From positions 460,108 to 524,107 of the forward strand of contig NZ_WHNQ01000001.1 of assembly GCF_009362785.1 (NCBI RefSeq): a DNA stretch of 64,000 nucleotides, written 5' to 3'. A program made the position numbers and the translations under genes. Below the pieces are notes generated by a model. That model did no database searches, was not told where the DNA came from, and saw only the letters and a list, made by a program, of their open reading frames with translations. Shown piece by piece: positions 1 through 7,715 of the stretch (within the stretch, counting starts at the first letter, position 1; each line of letters starts with the position of its first letter). This stretch comes from Paraburkholderia atlantica. GTDB lineage: Bacteria > Pseudomonadota > Gammaproteobacteria > Burkholderiales > Burkholderiaceae.

Positions 1-574
1 GCAGCAGGCCGAGAAGCTCAAGCAACAGCAACTCGCCGAGCAGCAAAAGCAGCAGCAACTGAAAGAACAGCAGGAGCAGCAGCAAAAACAGGCACAGGCG
101 GAAGCGCAAAAGAAGGCTGATGCCGAGAAAGCGGCGAAGGCGAAGGCGCAAGCCGAAGCGGCCGCGCAGGCGAAGAAGCAGCTCGACAACGAACGTCGCG
201 CGCGGCTCGCGCAGATGCAGGGTCTTGCTGGCGGCGTGGGCGGCAGCAGTTCGAGCAGCAACGGACTGGGCAAGAGCGGAACGGGTAGCGGCTCCGGAGG
301 CACGGCCGCGTCGCCGGGCTACGCGGACAAGGTGCGACGGCTGGTGCTTCAGCATGTGAACTGGGGCGGCGAAACGGAAGGTCTCGAAACCGTGATCGCC
401 GTGCGGTGTTCGCCGGACGGCAATCAGCTGAGCGCAAACATTACCCACAGCAGCGGCAACGCCGCGTGGGACGCCGCCGCGTTGCGAGCGGTGAAAGCCT
501 CCGATCCGATGCCGCGGGACGTGAATGGCAAGACGCCTGACTACTTCACTATCACGCTGCGTCCGGCAGCTTGA
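1..574 (+). CDS. tolA: TolA, C-terminal part (5' end outside window)
   Basis: This is the end of the envelope-spanning TolA protein, which links the TolQR inner-membrane motor to TolB and Pal during outer-membrane constriction. The visible frame opens at base 2 with a long Gln/Lys/Ala/Glu-rich helix (domain II type), then a short Gly/Ser linker, and ends in a compact domain containing YADKVRRLV and an ALRAVKASDPMP-like stretch typical of the TonB/TolA C-terminal fold. tolB, pal and cpoB follow on the same strand in the usual order. The N-terminal membrane anchor is outside the window. A single-hybrid TonB-like protein is the only alternative, and the context argues against it. Confidence 0.93.
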   Translation, partial: QQAEKLKQQQLAEQQKQQQLKEQQEQQQKQAQAEAQKKADAEKAAKAKAQAEAAAQAKKQLDNERRARLAQMQGLAGGVGGSSSSSNGLGKSGTGSGSGGTAASPGYADKVRRLVLQHVNWGGETEGLETVIAVRCSPDGNQLSANITHSSGNAAWDAAALRAVKASDPMPRDVNGKTPDYFTITLRPAA

Positions 575-711
575 TGTGCAGGCTGACAGCCGACTGACAT
601 CCAACGCCGTGCCCCACCAGGCCGGCGTTGCGCGGGAACGAAATAGCCGTTTACCGGTCTGTCTGCTGTCTTCGAGTATTAAGTAAAACCGTTTTGAGGA
701 ACCCATACAGC

Positions 712-2004
712 ATGAGTTTGATGACCAAGCTAGGCCTGCGAACACTCGTGGCAACGTGCCTGATCGCCGTCGGCGGCGCCGCCAACGCACAACTCAACGT
801 CCTCGTGACGGGCGTCGGATCCACCCAGTTTCCGATCGCAACGGCGAATTTCGCCAATGAAGCGAACTCCCCGCAGCAGGTCAGCACGATCGTGCGTCAG
901 GATCTGCAACGCAGCGGCAAATTCACGAATGTCGACGCAGGCGCGACGCCGGTGTCCGAGACCGATTCCGTCGACCTCGGCGCATGGAAGGCGAAGGGCG
1001 CCAACGCGTTCGTCGCGGGCAGCGTGAACCGCCTGCCGAACGGCCAGTACGAAGTGCGTTTCAAGCTGTACGACACGGTCAAGGGCGAAAGCCTCGGCGG
1101 CCTCGTGCTGGTGAGCCCGGAAAGCGGTCTGCGCATGAGCGCGCACAAGGTCGCGGACTACATTTACGCCAAGCTGATGGGCAACCGCGGCGTGTTCGCG
1201 ACGCGCCTGTCGTACGTGATCAAGTCGGGCAACCGCTACCAGCTGCAGATCTCGGATTCGGACGGCCAGGACGCGCATATCGCGCTGTCGAGCCCCGAGC
1301 CGATCATCTCGCCGGCCTGGTCGCCGGACGGCACCAAGGTCGCGTACGTGTCGTTCGAGAAGAAGAAGCCGATCGTCTATATCCACGATCTGCCCACGGG
1401 CCGGCGCATCGTCGTATCGGACCAGAAGGGCAACAACAGCGCGCCGGCGTGGTCGCCGGATGGCCGCACGCTCGCCGTCGCGCTGTCGCGTACCGGCAAT
1501 ACGCAGATTTTCGCGGTCAACGCGGACGGCAGCGGTCTGCGTCGTCTGACGCAGGGCAGCTCGATCGACACCGAGCCGACCTACTCTCCTGACGGTCAGT
1601 GGATCTATTTCACGAGCGACCGCGGCGGCGCTCCGCAGATCTACAAGATGCCGGCGCAAGGTGAAAGCGCGGGCAACGCGCAACGCGTCACGTTTACGGG
1701 CAGCTACAACACCAGCCCGCGTGTGAGTCCTGACGGCAAGGAGCTTGCCTACATCTCGCGCGTCGGTGGTGGATTCAAGCTGTACATCCAGGACCTGCAA
1801 GGCGGAACCGCCACGGGCCTGACGGACACCTCACATGACGAATCGCCGAGCTTCGCGGCGAACGGTCAGTACATTCTTTACGCCACTCAGGTGAACGGCC
1901 GTGGCGTGTTGGCCGCAGTATCGACCGATGGTCGCACTCGGCAGGTCCTGTCCGTTCAGGGGGGCAGCGTACGCGAGCCATCCTGGGGCCCGTTTATGCA
2001 ATAA
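712..2004 (+). CDS. tolB: Tol-Pal system periplasmic beta-propeller protein TolB
   Basis: TolB is the periplasmic partner of Pal and TolA. The 430-residue product starts with a signal peptide ending in the AANA region near residue 24, then an N-terminal alpha/beta domain, then a six-bladed propeller visible as repeated blade motifs such as [28 protein letters not shown] and [10 protein letters not shown]. The ATG at 712 is chosen because it gives a clean signal peptide and has a GAGGA motif just upstream. An in-frame upstream start at 628 would add 28 residues that break the signal peptide. It lies 137 bp after tolA and 32 bp before pal, consistent with one operon. Confidence 0.97.
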   Translation: MSLMTKLGLRTLVATCLIAVGGAANAQLNVLVTGVGSTQFPIATANFANEANSPQQVSTIVRQDLQRSGKFTNVDAGATPVSETDSVDLGAWKAKGANAFVAGSVNRLPNGQYEVRFKLYDTVKGESLGGLVLVSPESGLRMSAHKVADYIYAKLMGNRGVFATRLSYVIKSGNRYQLQISDSDGQDAHIALSSPEPIISPAWSPDGTKVAYVSFEKKKPIVYIHDLPTGRRIVVSDQKGNNSAPAWSPDGRTLAVALSRTGNTQIFAVNADGSGLRRLTQGSSIDTEPTYSPDGQWIYFTSDRGGAPQIYKMPAQGESAGNAQRVTFTGSYNTSPRVSPDGKELAYISRVGGGFKLYIQDLQGGTATGLTDTSHDESPSFAANGQYILYATQVNGRGVLAAVSTDGRTRQVLSVQGGSVREPSWGPFMQ

Positions 2005-2036
2005 CGTTGATGCAATAACACAAGGAGAGTAATCAA

Positions 2037-2543
2037 ATGATGTCCAAACTTCGTTTCGCATTCGCCGTCGTGATGGTCGGTGCATTGGCCGCATGTCACT
2101 CTGGCGTCAAGCTCGACGAAAACGCCGGCAAGGGCGCAGGCTCGGGTCAACCGAATCCGAACGACGTCGCGACGGTCAACGTCGACCCGCTGAACGATCC
2201 GAACAGCCCGCTCGCAAAGCGCAGCATCTACTTCGACTTCGACAGCTACTCGGTCAAGGACGACTATCAACCGCTGCTGCAACAACACGCGCAATATCTG
2301 AAGGGTCACCCGCAGCGTCACGTGCTGATCCAGGGCAACACCGACGAGCGCGGCACCAGCGAATACAACCTCGCACTCGGCCAGAAGCGTGCTGAAGCGG
2401 TGCGTCGTTCGCTGTCGCTGATGGGCGTGTCGGATTCGCAAATGGAAGCCGTGAGCCTCGGCAAGGAAAAGCCGCTGGCAACGGGTCATGACGAAGCGTC
2501 GTGGGCACAGAACCGCCGCGCCGACCTCGCGTATCAACAGTAA
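2037..2543 (+). CDS. pal: Peptidoglycan-associated lipoprotein Pal
   Basis: Pal is an outer-membrane lipoprotein that anchors the outer membrane to peptidoglycan through meso-DAP. The 168-residue product has a type II signal peptide with lipobox LAAC at residues 17-20 (acylated Cys20). A Gly/Asn/Pro-rich linker follows, then an OmpA-like domain with IYFDFDSYSV, GNTDERGTSEYN and LGQKRAEAV, which carries the conserved Asp and Arg that bind DAP. A strong AAGGAGAG ribosome binding site precedes the ATG. It sits between tolB and cpoB as in other proteobacteria. Confidence 0.98.
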   Translation: MMSKLRFAFAVVMVGALAACHSGVKLDENAGKGAGSGQPNPNDVATVNVDPLNDPNSPLAKRSIYFDFDSYSVKDDYQPLLQQHAQYLKGHPQRHVLIQGNTDERGTSEYNLALGQKRAEAVRRSLSLMGVSDSQMEAVSLGKEKPLATGHDEASWAQNRRADLAYQQ

Positions 2544-2563
2544 GTCAACGGGTGATAAGCCGA

Positions 2564-3313
2564 ATGACGCATCGTTTCTCCTGGCTGCGGGTTGCCGCAG
2601 CGGCCTGCGTCGCAGGCACGGCCCTCGCGGCCGTGCCCGCCCATGCGGGCATGTTCGACGACGATCAGGCCCGCCAGGCCATTCTCGACCTGCGCTCGAA
2701 GACCGATAGTCTGTCGAGCCAGCTGTCGGCGGCGCAACGCACGATCCTCGATCAGTCCAACCGTCTCGACCAGCTGAACCAGCAGGTCGCGACGCTGCGC
2801 GGACAGAACGAGGACATGGCGAACCAGCTCACGACGCTGCAAAAGCAGCAGAAGGACTACTACACCGATCTCGACACGCGCCTGAAGAAATTCGAGCCGC
2901 AGCAGCAGACGGTGGATGGCGTCCAGGGCGAGGTGCAGCCGGGTGAAACCGAGGCGTTCAACGCGGCTTCACAGCAGTTCCGCAGCGGAGATTTCAAGAG
3001 CGCGGCGGCATCGTTCCGCAGCTTCATCTCGAAATATCCGAGCAGCCCCTATCAGCCGACCGCGCAGTACTGGCTCGGCAACGCGCTGTATGCACTGCGC
3101 GACTACAAGGGTTCGACGGCGGTCTGGCAAGGTATCGTGGCCAAGTACCCGCAGCATCCGCGCGCGCCGGAAGCGCTGCTCGCAATCGCGAACAATCAGC
3201 TCGAACAAGGCCAGAAGGCCGCGGCGAAAAAGACGCTCGAGCAGATCGTCGCGCAATACGCCGGCTCGGACGTCGCGCAGTCGGCACAGAGCAAGCTGTC
3301 GCAGATCAAGTAG
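2564..3313 (+). CDS. cpoB: Cell division coordinator CpoB (YbgF)
   Basis: CpoB is a periplasmic TolA-binding protein that couples Tol-Pal activity with PBP1B-driven septal peptidoglycan synthesis. The 249-residue product has a signal peptide ending AHA near residue 28. A coiled-coil stretch rich in Gln, Leu and Asp follows (about residues 35-95), then three tandem TPRs (from about residue 125) with the usual FRSGDFKSA, YQPTAQYWLGNALYALRDY and PEALLAIANNQLEQGQ patterns. The ATG at 2564 is preferred because the 21 residues added by the next in-frame start overlap pal and would spoil the signal peptide. An intrinsic terminator follows about 90 bp downstream. Confidence 0.95.
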   Translation: MTHRFSWLRVAAAACVAGTALAAVPAHAGMFDDDQARQAILDLRSKTDSLSSQLSAAQRTILDQSNRLDQLNQQVATLRGQNEDMANQLTTLQKQQKDYYTDLDTRLKKFEPQQQTVDGVQGEVQPGETEAFNAASQQFRSGDFKSAAASFRSFISKYPSSPYQPTAQYWLGNALYALRDYKGSTAVWQGIVAKYPQHPRAPEALLAIANNQLEQGQKAAAKKTLEQIVAQYAGSDVAQSAQSKLSQIK

Positions 3314-3402
3314 TTCGTGGTGACGGATTGATCACGTTTTGATGGAGTTGTCGGCAGTAACGCGCAGTGTCCGAAGTGATAGCCACGCGCGCCTCTCGCT
3401 GG

Positions 3403-3434
3403 AAAGCCCGGGTAGTGATGCCCGGGCTTTTCAT
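3403..3434 (+). terminator. Intrinsic terminator of the tol-pal operon
   Basis: A perfect 10-bp stem (AAAGCCCGGG at 3403-3412 with CCCGGGCTTT at 3421-3430) with an 8-base loop is followed by a short T-containing tail. It closes the operon after cpoB and precedes the tRNA promoter. Confidence 0.85.
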
Positions 3435-3457
3435 CTTGGTCCGATGGCATTGCAGTG

Positions 3458-3486
3458 TTGACAGGCCATCGGCTCGCCGATATAAT
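3458..3486 (+). promoter_or_regulatory. Consensus sigma70 promoter of tRNA-Lys
   Basis: TTGACA at 3458-3463 and TATAAT at 3481-3486 are separated by exactly 17 bp, which is a full match to the sigma70 consensus. It lies 14 bp before the first base of the mature tRNA. Such a strong promoter is typical of stable RNA genes. Confidence 0.9.
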
Positions 3487-3500
3487 TTCGCTTCTCTTTT

Positions 3501-3576
3501 GGGTCGTTAGCTCAGCTGGTAGAGCAGCGGACTTTTAATCCGTTGGTCACAGGTTCGAATCCCGTACGGCCTACCA
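3501..3576 (+). tRNA. tRNA-Lys (anticodon TTT)
   Basis: This 76-nt gene folds into a full cloverleaf. The acceptor stem is GGGTCGT with ACGGCCT, the D-arm GCTCAGCTGGTAGAGC, the anticodon loop CTTTTAA with TTT as anticodon, and the T-arm contains GGTTCGAATCC. The 3' CCA is encoded. It reads AAA/AAG lysine codons. Confidence 0.98.
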
Positions 3577-3586
3577 AAAGATTCGA

Positions 3587-3625
3587 GGGCTGACATGCGA
3601 ATGCATGTCGGCCCTTTTCTTTTTC
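3587..3625 (+). terminator. Intrinsic terminator of tRNA-Lys
   Basis: The stem pairs GGGCTGACATGC (3587-3598) with GCATGTCGGCCC (3603-3614), with one T-G wobble and loop GAAT. It is followed by a T-rich run to about 3625. It starts only 11 bases after the tRNA CCA. Confidence 0.85.
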
Positions 3626-3739
3626 TGCCCGCGCGTGCCATCGACGAAAGCGATGGTGCTCGGCGCGCAGCAGCATCGGATCTATCTGGTGTCATCGAAG
3701 TTCGGCACGGACGAAGCAGTTACCGCCGCCAATCCTCGC

Positions 3740-4063
3740 CTAGATAAGCCCATGCGCGATGCCGCTCGGCCTCGCCCAACGCTCGCTGTCGTTCGACACG
3801 CCGAAATCGGCGGGTTGTAATGAAACGGTTGTCGAGCTAGCTGTCGCACGCTTTGCGCTGGCGCGCGCGAGAATGCGCTGCTCGTGCACATAGAAGAATT
3901 CGAGTTGGCGTGCGTCGGACGCTTTTCGCTCGAGTTCGAACACATCCTCGAGCACGCGCCGCGACACGTGAAAGCGCTGAAGTCCGCGGCCAAGTTGGAT
4001 CTGAAAGACAACACCGTCGCTGTTATGCGGCACCGCTGCCCAGATAAGCGGAATGCTACTCAT
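3740..4063 (-). CDS. DUF1488-like hypothetical protein
   Basis: This 107-residue protein has no assigned function. Its central pattern (Phe-His-Val-Ser-Arg-Arg-Val-Leu-Glu, then an acidic stretch ending in a Phe-Phe-Tyr-Val-His and Arg-Ile-Leu-Ala-Arg-Ala segment) resembles the DUF1488 family of short proteobacterial proteins, in which a conserved Ser-x-x-x-Leu is followed by a helix. A GGGGGC run on the minus strand just upstream of the ATG could serve as ribosome binding site. The last 20 residues are unlike the family and the real stop region is less certain. It stands alone between tRNA-Lys and an outer-membrane protein gene. Family assignment is from memory of the pattern only. Confidence 0.6.
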   Translation of the reverse strand: MSSIPLIWAAVPHNSDGVVFQIQLGRGLQRFHVSRRVLEDVFELERKASDARQLEFFYVHEQRILARASAKRATASSTTVSLQPADFGVSNDSERWARPSGIAHGLI

Positions 4064-4466
4064 GGAGCCCCCGTAACTGGATCTTCACGTCAGGAACATT
4101 GACATTTGATCCTCGCACGGAAAAACGCGTGGCGCGACCTGTCAAAATTTAAACAACGTTGATTTGGTGTTTTCGCCACAGTGCCGGTCCCGAGTTTGCA
4201 ACGCATCATTGATTGCACATGCACCGGTCTGGAGCGAATCGTTACGCTCCCCGAGCTTAAAGACTTCTTCTGCTTCATCACCCCTCCGACCCTATTCATT
4301 GGATCGCATGGTTCGGCACCTCACAGACCGTCTACGCCTTCCGCTCGCATGATCGCTTCACGACGCCTTCGAGCGTTCGACAACGAAGAAAGCAACAAAG
4401 AAGAGACGACGAAACGGCGCGCGTGTCCTGCAACGATCGGACTGCCCCGCCGCTCAGGGGGTGCCC
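4064..4466. other. Intergenic region with no recognised gene
   Basis: This 403-bp stretch has patchy, relatively AT-rich segments (for example around 4145-4165) compared with neighbouring genes. Short open frames cross it but none has a convincing start, codon bias or family pattern. It must hold the promoters of both divergent neighbours, but I cannot identify clear -35/-10 pairs. Confidence 0.5.
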
Positions 4467-5126
4467 ATGAAAGCTGGAAAGGTAATCTGGGTATTGGCTT
4501 TGCCGTGTCTGATCGAAACGTCGCATGCGCAGGAGGTCTATCTGCAAGGCGGCACGCTGGGCATCGGGGTCGGTGCGGCGTGGAGCGTCACGTCGTGGTT
4601 CGGCGTACATGCGGACTTCAACGCGATCAATCTGTCGCACAACTTCGAGGTCGGCGGCAATCGCTACGAAGATGACATACGGCTACGACAGGGCGGTCTC
4701 TACGGCGATTTCTTTCCGTGGGCCGGCACCGGCTTTCGCGTGACCGCGGGCCTGCGTCTGACCGACAACGAAGTCAGCGGCAACTCGGTTCCGACCAACG
4801 GCATGTACGTATTCGAGGGCAAAGCCTCGCCGGCCTTTCCCGGCGAATACGCGACGGCGACCGCCCGATACCCGACTGCGATGCCCTATCTCGGCATCGG
4901 CTACGGCTTACACCCGAGAGGAAAAGGCTGGGGGCTCGTGGTCGATGTCGGTGTCGCCTATGGCATTCCGAAGACCTCGTACACGCTGTCGCCGGCACTA
5001 TCGCAGGCGGCGGGACCGGAGATGAGTCAGCGGATCATCAACACTGGATTGCAGCAACTACGCGATAAGGTCTCGCCTTATCGATGGTATCCGACGTTGC
5101 AGATCGGCATTTCTTATCGCTTCTGA
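4467..5126 (+). CDS. Predicted outer-membrane beta-barrel protein
   Basis: The 219-residue product begins with a signal peptide (KAGKVIWVLALPCLIETSHAQ, cleavage near residue 22). The mature part has alternating Gly/aromatic strands such as GGTLGIGVGAAWSV, FRVTAGLRLTDNE, MPYLGIGYGLHPRG and a C-terminal LQIGISYRF. The terminal Phe preceded by alternating hydrophobic residues is the classic BAM recognition signature of outer-membrane barrels. The length fits an eight-stranded barrel of the OmpW/OmpA size class. ATG 4467 is preferred over the GTG at 4461 because it sits at a better distance from the GGGGG tract. No transported substrate can be inferred from sequence. Confidence 0.8.
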   Translation: MKAGKVIWVLALPCLIETSHAQEVYLQGGTLGIGVGAAWSVTSWFGVHADFNAINLSHNFEVGGNRYEDDIRLRQGGLYGDFFPWAGTGFRVTAGLRLTDNEVSGNSVPTNGMYVFEGKASPAFPGEYATATARYPTAMPYLGIGYGLHPRGKGWGLVVDVGVAYGIPKTSYTLSPALSQAAGPEMSQRIINTGLQQLRDKVSPYRWYPTLQIGISYRF

Positions 5127-5360
5127 CGCGCGGCGCTCGGAGTCCGTCGCAGCACCATAAATTTGCAAAGAACTTTTCACATTCCAATTGCCAATAAAAG
5201 CGCTTGGAAGAAAGAGCGACATGACTCTCGCTTTTTCTGGTTATTTATCGAGATGAAAAGATATGCAATGATCGCCGCCAAATCAGCGGGGCATGTGTGA
5301 ACCCTGCGTGAGCATACGTTCCGGCAACCCACGGCGCATTGCTTTTTCATTGAACCGATA

Positions 5361-5735
5361 ATGACCAACTTTCTGTTCGATCTGCTATCGAACCTCGCCT
5401 TGCTCGCCATCGTATCGATGACCTGTCGACTGTATAACCGGCTCGGGTCGGGCGCCACGTTGAGCGGCCCGGTGATTTTCATCGTGCTCGCGCTGGTCGC
5501 GAGCGTGCTCGACGGCTCGTTGACGTTTGTCGTATTCGCCGACGCGCAGCGTCGCTATGGACAATTCGTCCGGCCGACATTATTTTTTCAGCGCGCTGGC
5601 GCATATGCACTCGCAATCGTGATCGCGTTCTCGTGGCATCGCATGTTAAAGCGCAGGCGAGCCGTAAAAAGCGACCTGGACGACGCGGTTGTCATCCGAA
5701 CGTCACCGTATTCCGAATCGCGGCTGCGCATGTAG
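5361..5735 (+). CDS. Small predicted inner-membrane protein
   Basis: This 124-residue open frame is not recognised. It shows three hydrophobic stretches (about residues 4-24, 37-60 and 80-95). A short linker with FADAQRRYGQFVRP separates segments two and three, and the C-terminal tail after residue 97 is positively then negatively charged. No strong ribosome binding site precedes the ATG. It is followed by 176 bp and then mscS on the same strand. Membrane topology is inferred from hydrophobicity alone, and the gene itself is moderately certain because codon use is only partly typical of the window. Confidence 0.5.
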   Translation: MTNFLFDLLSNLALLAIVSMTCRLYNRLGSGATLSGPVIFIVLALVASVLDGSLTFVVFADAQRRYGQFVRPTLFFQRAGAYALAIVIAFSWHRMLKRRRAVKSDLDDAVVIRTSPYSESRLRM

Positions 5736-5911
5736 TCCCGGTCCACTCCGATCGGCCATTTTTCGTCTCTCAATTGCCGCCCGCGAGCAGTGCAGGAACG
5801 GTCCTTGCGAATGCGGGCGCCGTCGGCTATAACTCCCGAAGACCGCGCGTTGTGGGTCATGGCACCACCGTCGTTCAATCCGTTGATGACAACTTATAAC
5901 GAGGAAACATC

Positions 5912-6730
5912 TTGGATATCGAAACCGCACGTGCATTCATCATGACCCGGGGCATCGACATCGGCACCAAGGTGATCGGCGCAATCGTGCTGTGGATCGT
6001 CGGCCGCTGGGTCATCGGGCTGATCTCCAACCTGTTGCGCAAGGTGCTCGCACGCAACGGCAAGGTCGATCCGACGCTCGCGCACTACCTCGCGTCGATT
6101 CTCGGCGCGTTGCTGAACCTGCTGCTGGTCCTTGCGATCCTGCAAATCTTCGGTGTGCAGACAACGTCGTTCGCCGCGTTGCTCGCCGGTCTCGGCCTCG
6201 CCATCGGTACGGCGTGGGGCGGCTTGCTCGCGCACTTCGCGGCCGGCGTGTTCATGCAGGTGCTGCGACCGTTCAAGGTCGGCGATTTCGTCACGGCCGC
6301 GGGAGTCACAGGCACCGTCACCGAGTTGGGCCTGTTCGGCACGACGATCGTCACACCGGACAACGTGATGACCATCGTCGGCAACAACAAGATTTTTTCC
6401 GACACGATCTCGAACTACAGCGTGCTGCCGTTCCGGCGCGTCGAGCTGACCGCGAAGATCGCCAACGGCGTCGATCCGACCGATGCGATCGCGCGTCTGA
6501 AAGCCGCCGTCGCGAAGATTCCGAACGTGTCCGAAAACCCCGCGCCGGACATCGAGGTCTTGAGCTTCACGCCGGAAGGACCGTTGCTGTGCGTGCGCCC
6601 TTACTCGTCCAACCAGAACTACTGGCAGGTCTACTTCGATACCAATCGCGCGATCGTGCAGACCTTTAAGGAAGCCGGCTATCCGACGCCGGAAACGCCG
6701 CTCGCACCGCGCGCGATCACGCGCGATTGA
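5912..6730 (+). CDS. mscS: Small-conductance mechanosensitive channel, MscS family
   Basis: The 272-residue protein forms a tension-gated inner-membrane channel that releases solutes on hypo-osmotic shock. There are three N-terminal membrane segments. The third is the pore helix with Ala/Gly packing (GLGLAIGTAWGGLLAHFAAGV), followed by LRPFKVGDFV and the beta domain with GTVTELGLFGTTIVTPDN and IFSDTISNYS, all hallmark MscS motifs. The length matches E. coli MscS (286 aa). The start is a TTG at 5912 placed 6 bp after GAGGA; no better in-frame ATG covers the first membrane helix. The gene ends at a bidirectional terminator shared with the dedA-family gene. Confidence 0.95.
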   Translation: MDIETARAFIMTRGIDIGTKVIGAIVLWIVGRWVIGLISNLLRKVLARNGKVDPTLAHYLASILGALLNLLLVLAILQIFGVQTTSFAALLAGLGLAIGTAWGGLLAHFAAGVFMQVLRPFKVGDFVTAAGVTGTVTELGLFGTTIVTPDNVMTIVGNNKIFSDTISNYSVLPFRRVELTAKIANGVDPTDAIARLKAAVAKIPNVSENPAPDIEVLSFTPEGPLLCVRPYSSNQNYWQVYFDTNRAIVQTFKEAGYPTPETPLAPRAITRD

Positions 6731-6785
6731 TGTGATCTAACGTGCTCGCGAAGCCCGCACGCGTCGTCGGCACCGCGGATGAAAA

Positions 6786-6820
6786 AAGGCGTCGCGAGAT
6801 TCGCGACGCCTTCTGGTTTT
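6786..6820. terminator. Bidirectional terminator between mscS and dedA-family gene
   Basis: AAGGCGTCGCGA (6786-6797) pairs perfectly with TCGCGACGCCTT (6801-6812) around a 3-base loop. There is an A-run on the left and a T-rich run on the right. It can serve both converging genes. Confidence 0.85.
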
Positions 6821-6851
6821 CCAAGCCCGAACTACAGCCGGCAACAGTCCG

Positions 6852-7523
6852 TCAACGCGTACTCGCGTTCGCGTCATTCTTGCGCAGCATCTTCCACAAC
6901 GCGGCGAGCACGACCGGCACGATTGCCGCGCCGATACCGACCAGCACGATCACATTCAGATACTGACGGATGAACGGGATGTTGCCGAAGAAATAGCCGA
7001 GCAGCACGAGCAGCAGCACCCATGACAGCGCGCCGACGACGTTGAACATCTGGAAGCGGCTCCAGGTCATCGACGACGCACCGGCGACGAACGGCGCAAA
7101 GGTCCGCACGACCGGGATGAAACGCGCGAGTACGATCGTCTTGCCGCCGTGTTTCTCATAGAAATCGTGAGTCTTCTGCAGCGCGGCACGATCGAGAAAG
7201 CGCTCGAGCACCGGAATGTGGGAATTGAACACGCGCGGTCCGATCGCACGGCCGATCAGATAGTTGACCGTATTGCCGCCGATCGCCGCCACCAGCAGCA
7301 ACAGGATCAGCAGCCCGAGATGCATCTGCCCGGCCGCGCAGAACGCGCCGCCGATGAACAGCAGCGAGTCGCCCGGCAGAAACGGCAGAACCACGAGCCC
7401 AGTTTCTGCGAACACGATTGCGAATAGCACCGCGTACACCCACGTGCCATACACCTGGATGAAGTCCCCGAGGAACTTGTCGATGTGTAGGACAAGGTTG
7501 GCGAAATGTAGCAACGTATCCAA
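6852..7523 (-). CDS. DedA family membrane protein
   Basis: This 223-residue polytopic inner-membrane protein belongs to the DedA (SNARE-associated/VTT) family. Members support undecaprenyl-phosphate or phospholipid recycling and membrane homeostasis. Family signatures are E-TG-VVLPFLPGDSLLF (the conserved acidic residue and Gly-Asp), NTVNYLIGRAIG, and FARF-type ARFIPVVRTFAPFVAGASSM with the two conserved arginines required for function. Length is typical of the family. It is transcribed toward mscS and appears monocistronic. The lipid it handles cannot be told from sequence. Confidence 0.92.
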   Translation of the reverse strand: MDTLLHFANLVLHIDKFLGDFIQVYGTWVYAVLFAIVFAETGLVVLPFLPGDSLLFIGGAFCAAGQMHLGLLILLLLVAAIGGNTVNYLIGRAIGPRVFNSHIPVLERFLDRAALQKTHDFYEKHGGKTIVLARFIPVVRTFAPFVAGASSMTWSRFQMFNVVGALSWVLLLVLLGYFFGNIPFIRQYLNVIVLVGIGAAIVPVVLAALWKMLRKNDANASTR

Positions 7524-7703
7524 GGAGTGTCCTTATAAGCCATTGTTTGCGTAGAGGGAAACGGCCAACGCGCGACCCAATAACAGGTCAGCAAGCGGCG
7601 GGCCGACCGCTGCGAATTGACCGCGACATGATACAGAAAGTGCCTCGGGTCGATTAAAAAACTGCGGATTGGGCACAGGCGCGGGCGGCATGCGCCGAGT
7701 CGC

Positions 7704-7709
7704 TATAAT
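7704..7709 (+). promoter_or_regulatory. Perfect -10 hexamer immediately before mutL
   Basis: TATAAT at 7704-7709 lies only 6 bp before the mutL ATG at 7716. No good -35 is seen. If used, transcription would start at or beside the start codon, giving a leaderless mRNA. Confidence 0.4.
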
Positions 7710-7715
7710 TTCGCC

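Noticed and set aside
5200..5240. Possible terminator hairpin near the 3' end of the beta-barrel gene
   Set aside because: The two arms around 5210-5237 mismatch at central positions, so the stem is not convincing.
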